Source of the DNA: Acanthamoeba castellanii str. Neff
Taxonomy: Eukaryota > Discosea > Longamoebia > Acanthamoebidae
Direction: 5' to 3'
NCBI RefSeq assembly: GCF_000313135.1
Contig: NW_004457592.1
Coordinates: forward strand, 67,976-131,975
Length of the DNA stretch: 64,000 bases
The notes below the pieces were generated by a model. That model was given only the letters and a program-made list of their open reading frames with translations. It was not told the origin of the DNA and did no database searches. Of the stretch, positions 63,298-64,000 are shown in pieces; the stretch's first letter is position 1; each line of letters begins with the position of its first letter. The translations under genes were made by a program, and so were the position numbers.

Positions 63298-64000
63298 ATG
63301 GCAACTTCATCTTCGAACTACTACAAGAGCCATTTGGACAACTTGGGCAAGGAAAACAAGCAGCTAAAGCAGAAGCTGGATAAAATCGAACGCGAAAACA
63401 GAGATCTCAAGAAATCGATTTATGATCTCACCATGAAGTGCGCCTCCTCTCCCCCAATTCGGGCCATTTAAATAGGGAATCTTAGCCGCGTACGGCAGGT
63501 ACCACATGGCCACGGCCTTGCCAGGCAGTGGCCATCCCGGGGCGACGCATCATCACAACCACGTGCGGCCTAAGCCGTTCAATGTCGACCAGGCGCTACT
63601 TCCCGATTCACCACTCGATTCGCCCACCCTCACAACCGAGCACCCGCATCCCACACCTGCGCCCACGTCCGCATCTGCCGCCATCAAGCACCACCTTGCC
63701 GACGATGCACCCAGCGAGCGCAAGGGTACGTGCCAGTGCATCTCCTTCTTCATCCTTCCACCATCTCTCTACGTGCACAGCCAAATCCATCTTTTTGATT
63801 CTTATGCTTTCTCTACTCAGGCAGGGGAAGGGAAGACCTTCGTCGGTTTCACAGCAAGCACACCTTCAAGGTACAAGCGACGACACGACACGACACGACC
63901 AACGACACGACACGACCAACGACACGACCAACGACACACAACAGCAAGCTCATCAGTGTGTGTGGTGTGTGGTGTGTGTGTGTGTGGTGGGCAGGGCCAC
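63298..64000 (+). CDS. coiled-coil WD40-repeat protein, N-terminal part (runs off right edge)
   Basis: ATG 63298 opens a short coiled coil, NLGKENKQLKQKLDKIEREN and RDLKKSIYDLTMK. A low-complexity linker with His and Pro-Thr runs follows (THHHNHVRPKPFNVDQALLP, then TEHPHPTPAPTSASAA). A small exon ends RRFHSKHTFK. The window stops just inside the next exon with codons for G-H. HTFKGH is the typical start of a first WD40 blade, so a beta-propeller should follow to the right. The intron at 63871-63995 contains the CGACACGACCAACGACACGA repeat, the complement of the array in the VPS33 intron. Which WD40 family this is cannot be told from this part. Confidence 0.6.

Overview
This is a GC-rich, intron-dense nuclear window from a unicellular eukaryote. 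Nearly every protein gene is split by short GT-AG introns with pyrimidine-poor, repeat-rich interiors (CACACGA, GTGTC and ACACGGC units). Intergenic spacers are often only 100-600 bp, and tRNA genes sit singly between protein genes. The gene set (class I PI3K with RBD, Costars, ABTB1-like, TRAPPC9, VPS33, PROPPIN, mitochondrial uL22, MCCC2) fits an amoebozoan, and Acanthamoeba is the best guess. That assignment is inferred from architecture and composition; no search was run.

Layout. 1-5.0 kb, minus strand: an F-box protein running off the left edge, a two-domain FEX/Fluc fluoride exporter and a Costars-domain protein. 5.1-12.7 kb, plus: one ~1,640-residue gene encoding GRAM-GRAM-NmrA-like-EF hands-PIP 5-kinase. 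13.2-21.2 kb, plus: a class I PI3-kinase. 21.5-24.7 kb, plus: ARV1 and a WIPI/Atg18-type PROPPIN. 24.9-25.2 kb: tRNA-Pro(AGG) and tRNA-Arg(UCU), minus. 25.6-26.4 kb: ribosomal protein eS17, minus. 26.7-30.7 kb, plus: VPS33. 30.9-33.5 kb, plus: uracil-DNA glycosylase fused to GRF and CCHC zinc fingers. 33.7-37.2 kb: a divergent pair of paralogous, charged repeat proteins. 37.5-43.2 kb, minus: a HIBCH-like domain with a very long C-terminal extension. 43.3-48.5 kb, minus: TRAPPC9. 48.7-49.9 kb, plus: an intronless glycosyltransferase-like gene. 49.9-50.5 kb, minus: a small membrane protein. 51.1 kb: a second, identical tRNA-Arg. 51.3-55.1 kb, minus: a PX-domain membrane protein. 55.5-58.2 kb, minus: an ankyrin/double-BTB protein. 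58.4-62.3 kb, plus: mitochondrial uL22m and MCCC2. 62.5-63.2 kb: a small gene of different composition. 63.3 kb to the edge: the start of a coiled-coil/WD40 gene.

Shared themes. Phosphoinositide metabolism and endomembrane traffic dominate. The PIP 5-kinase fusion would make PI(4,5)P2 and the adjacent PI3K would use it. The PROPPIN and PX proteins read phosphoinositides, while VPS33 and TRAPPC9 tether membranes. The strongest novelty candidates are the GRAM-NmrA-EF-PIPK fusion, the UDG-GRF-zinc-knuckle fusion, and the HIBCH-like protein with an altered active-site loop and a ~650-residue tail.

Intron/exon boundaries were placed by eye from GT/AG sites, reading phase and family similarity. 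Gene spans are firmer than individual exon edges.
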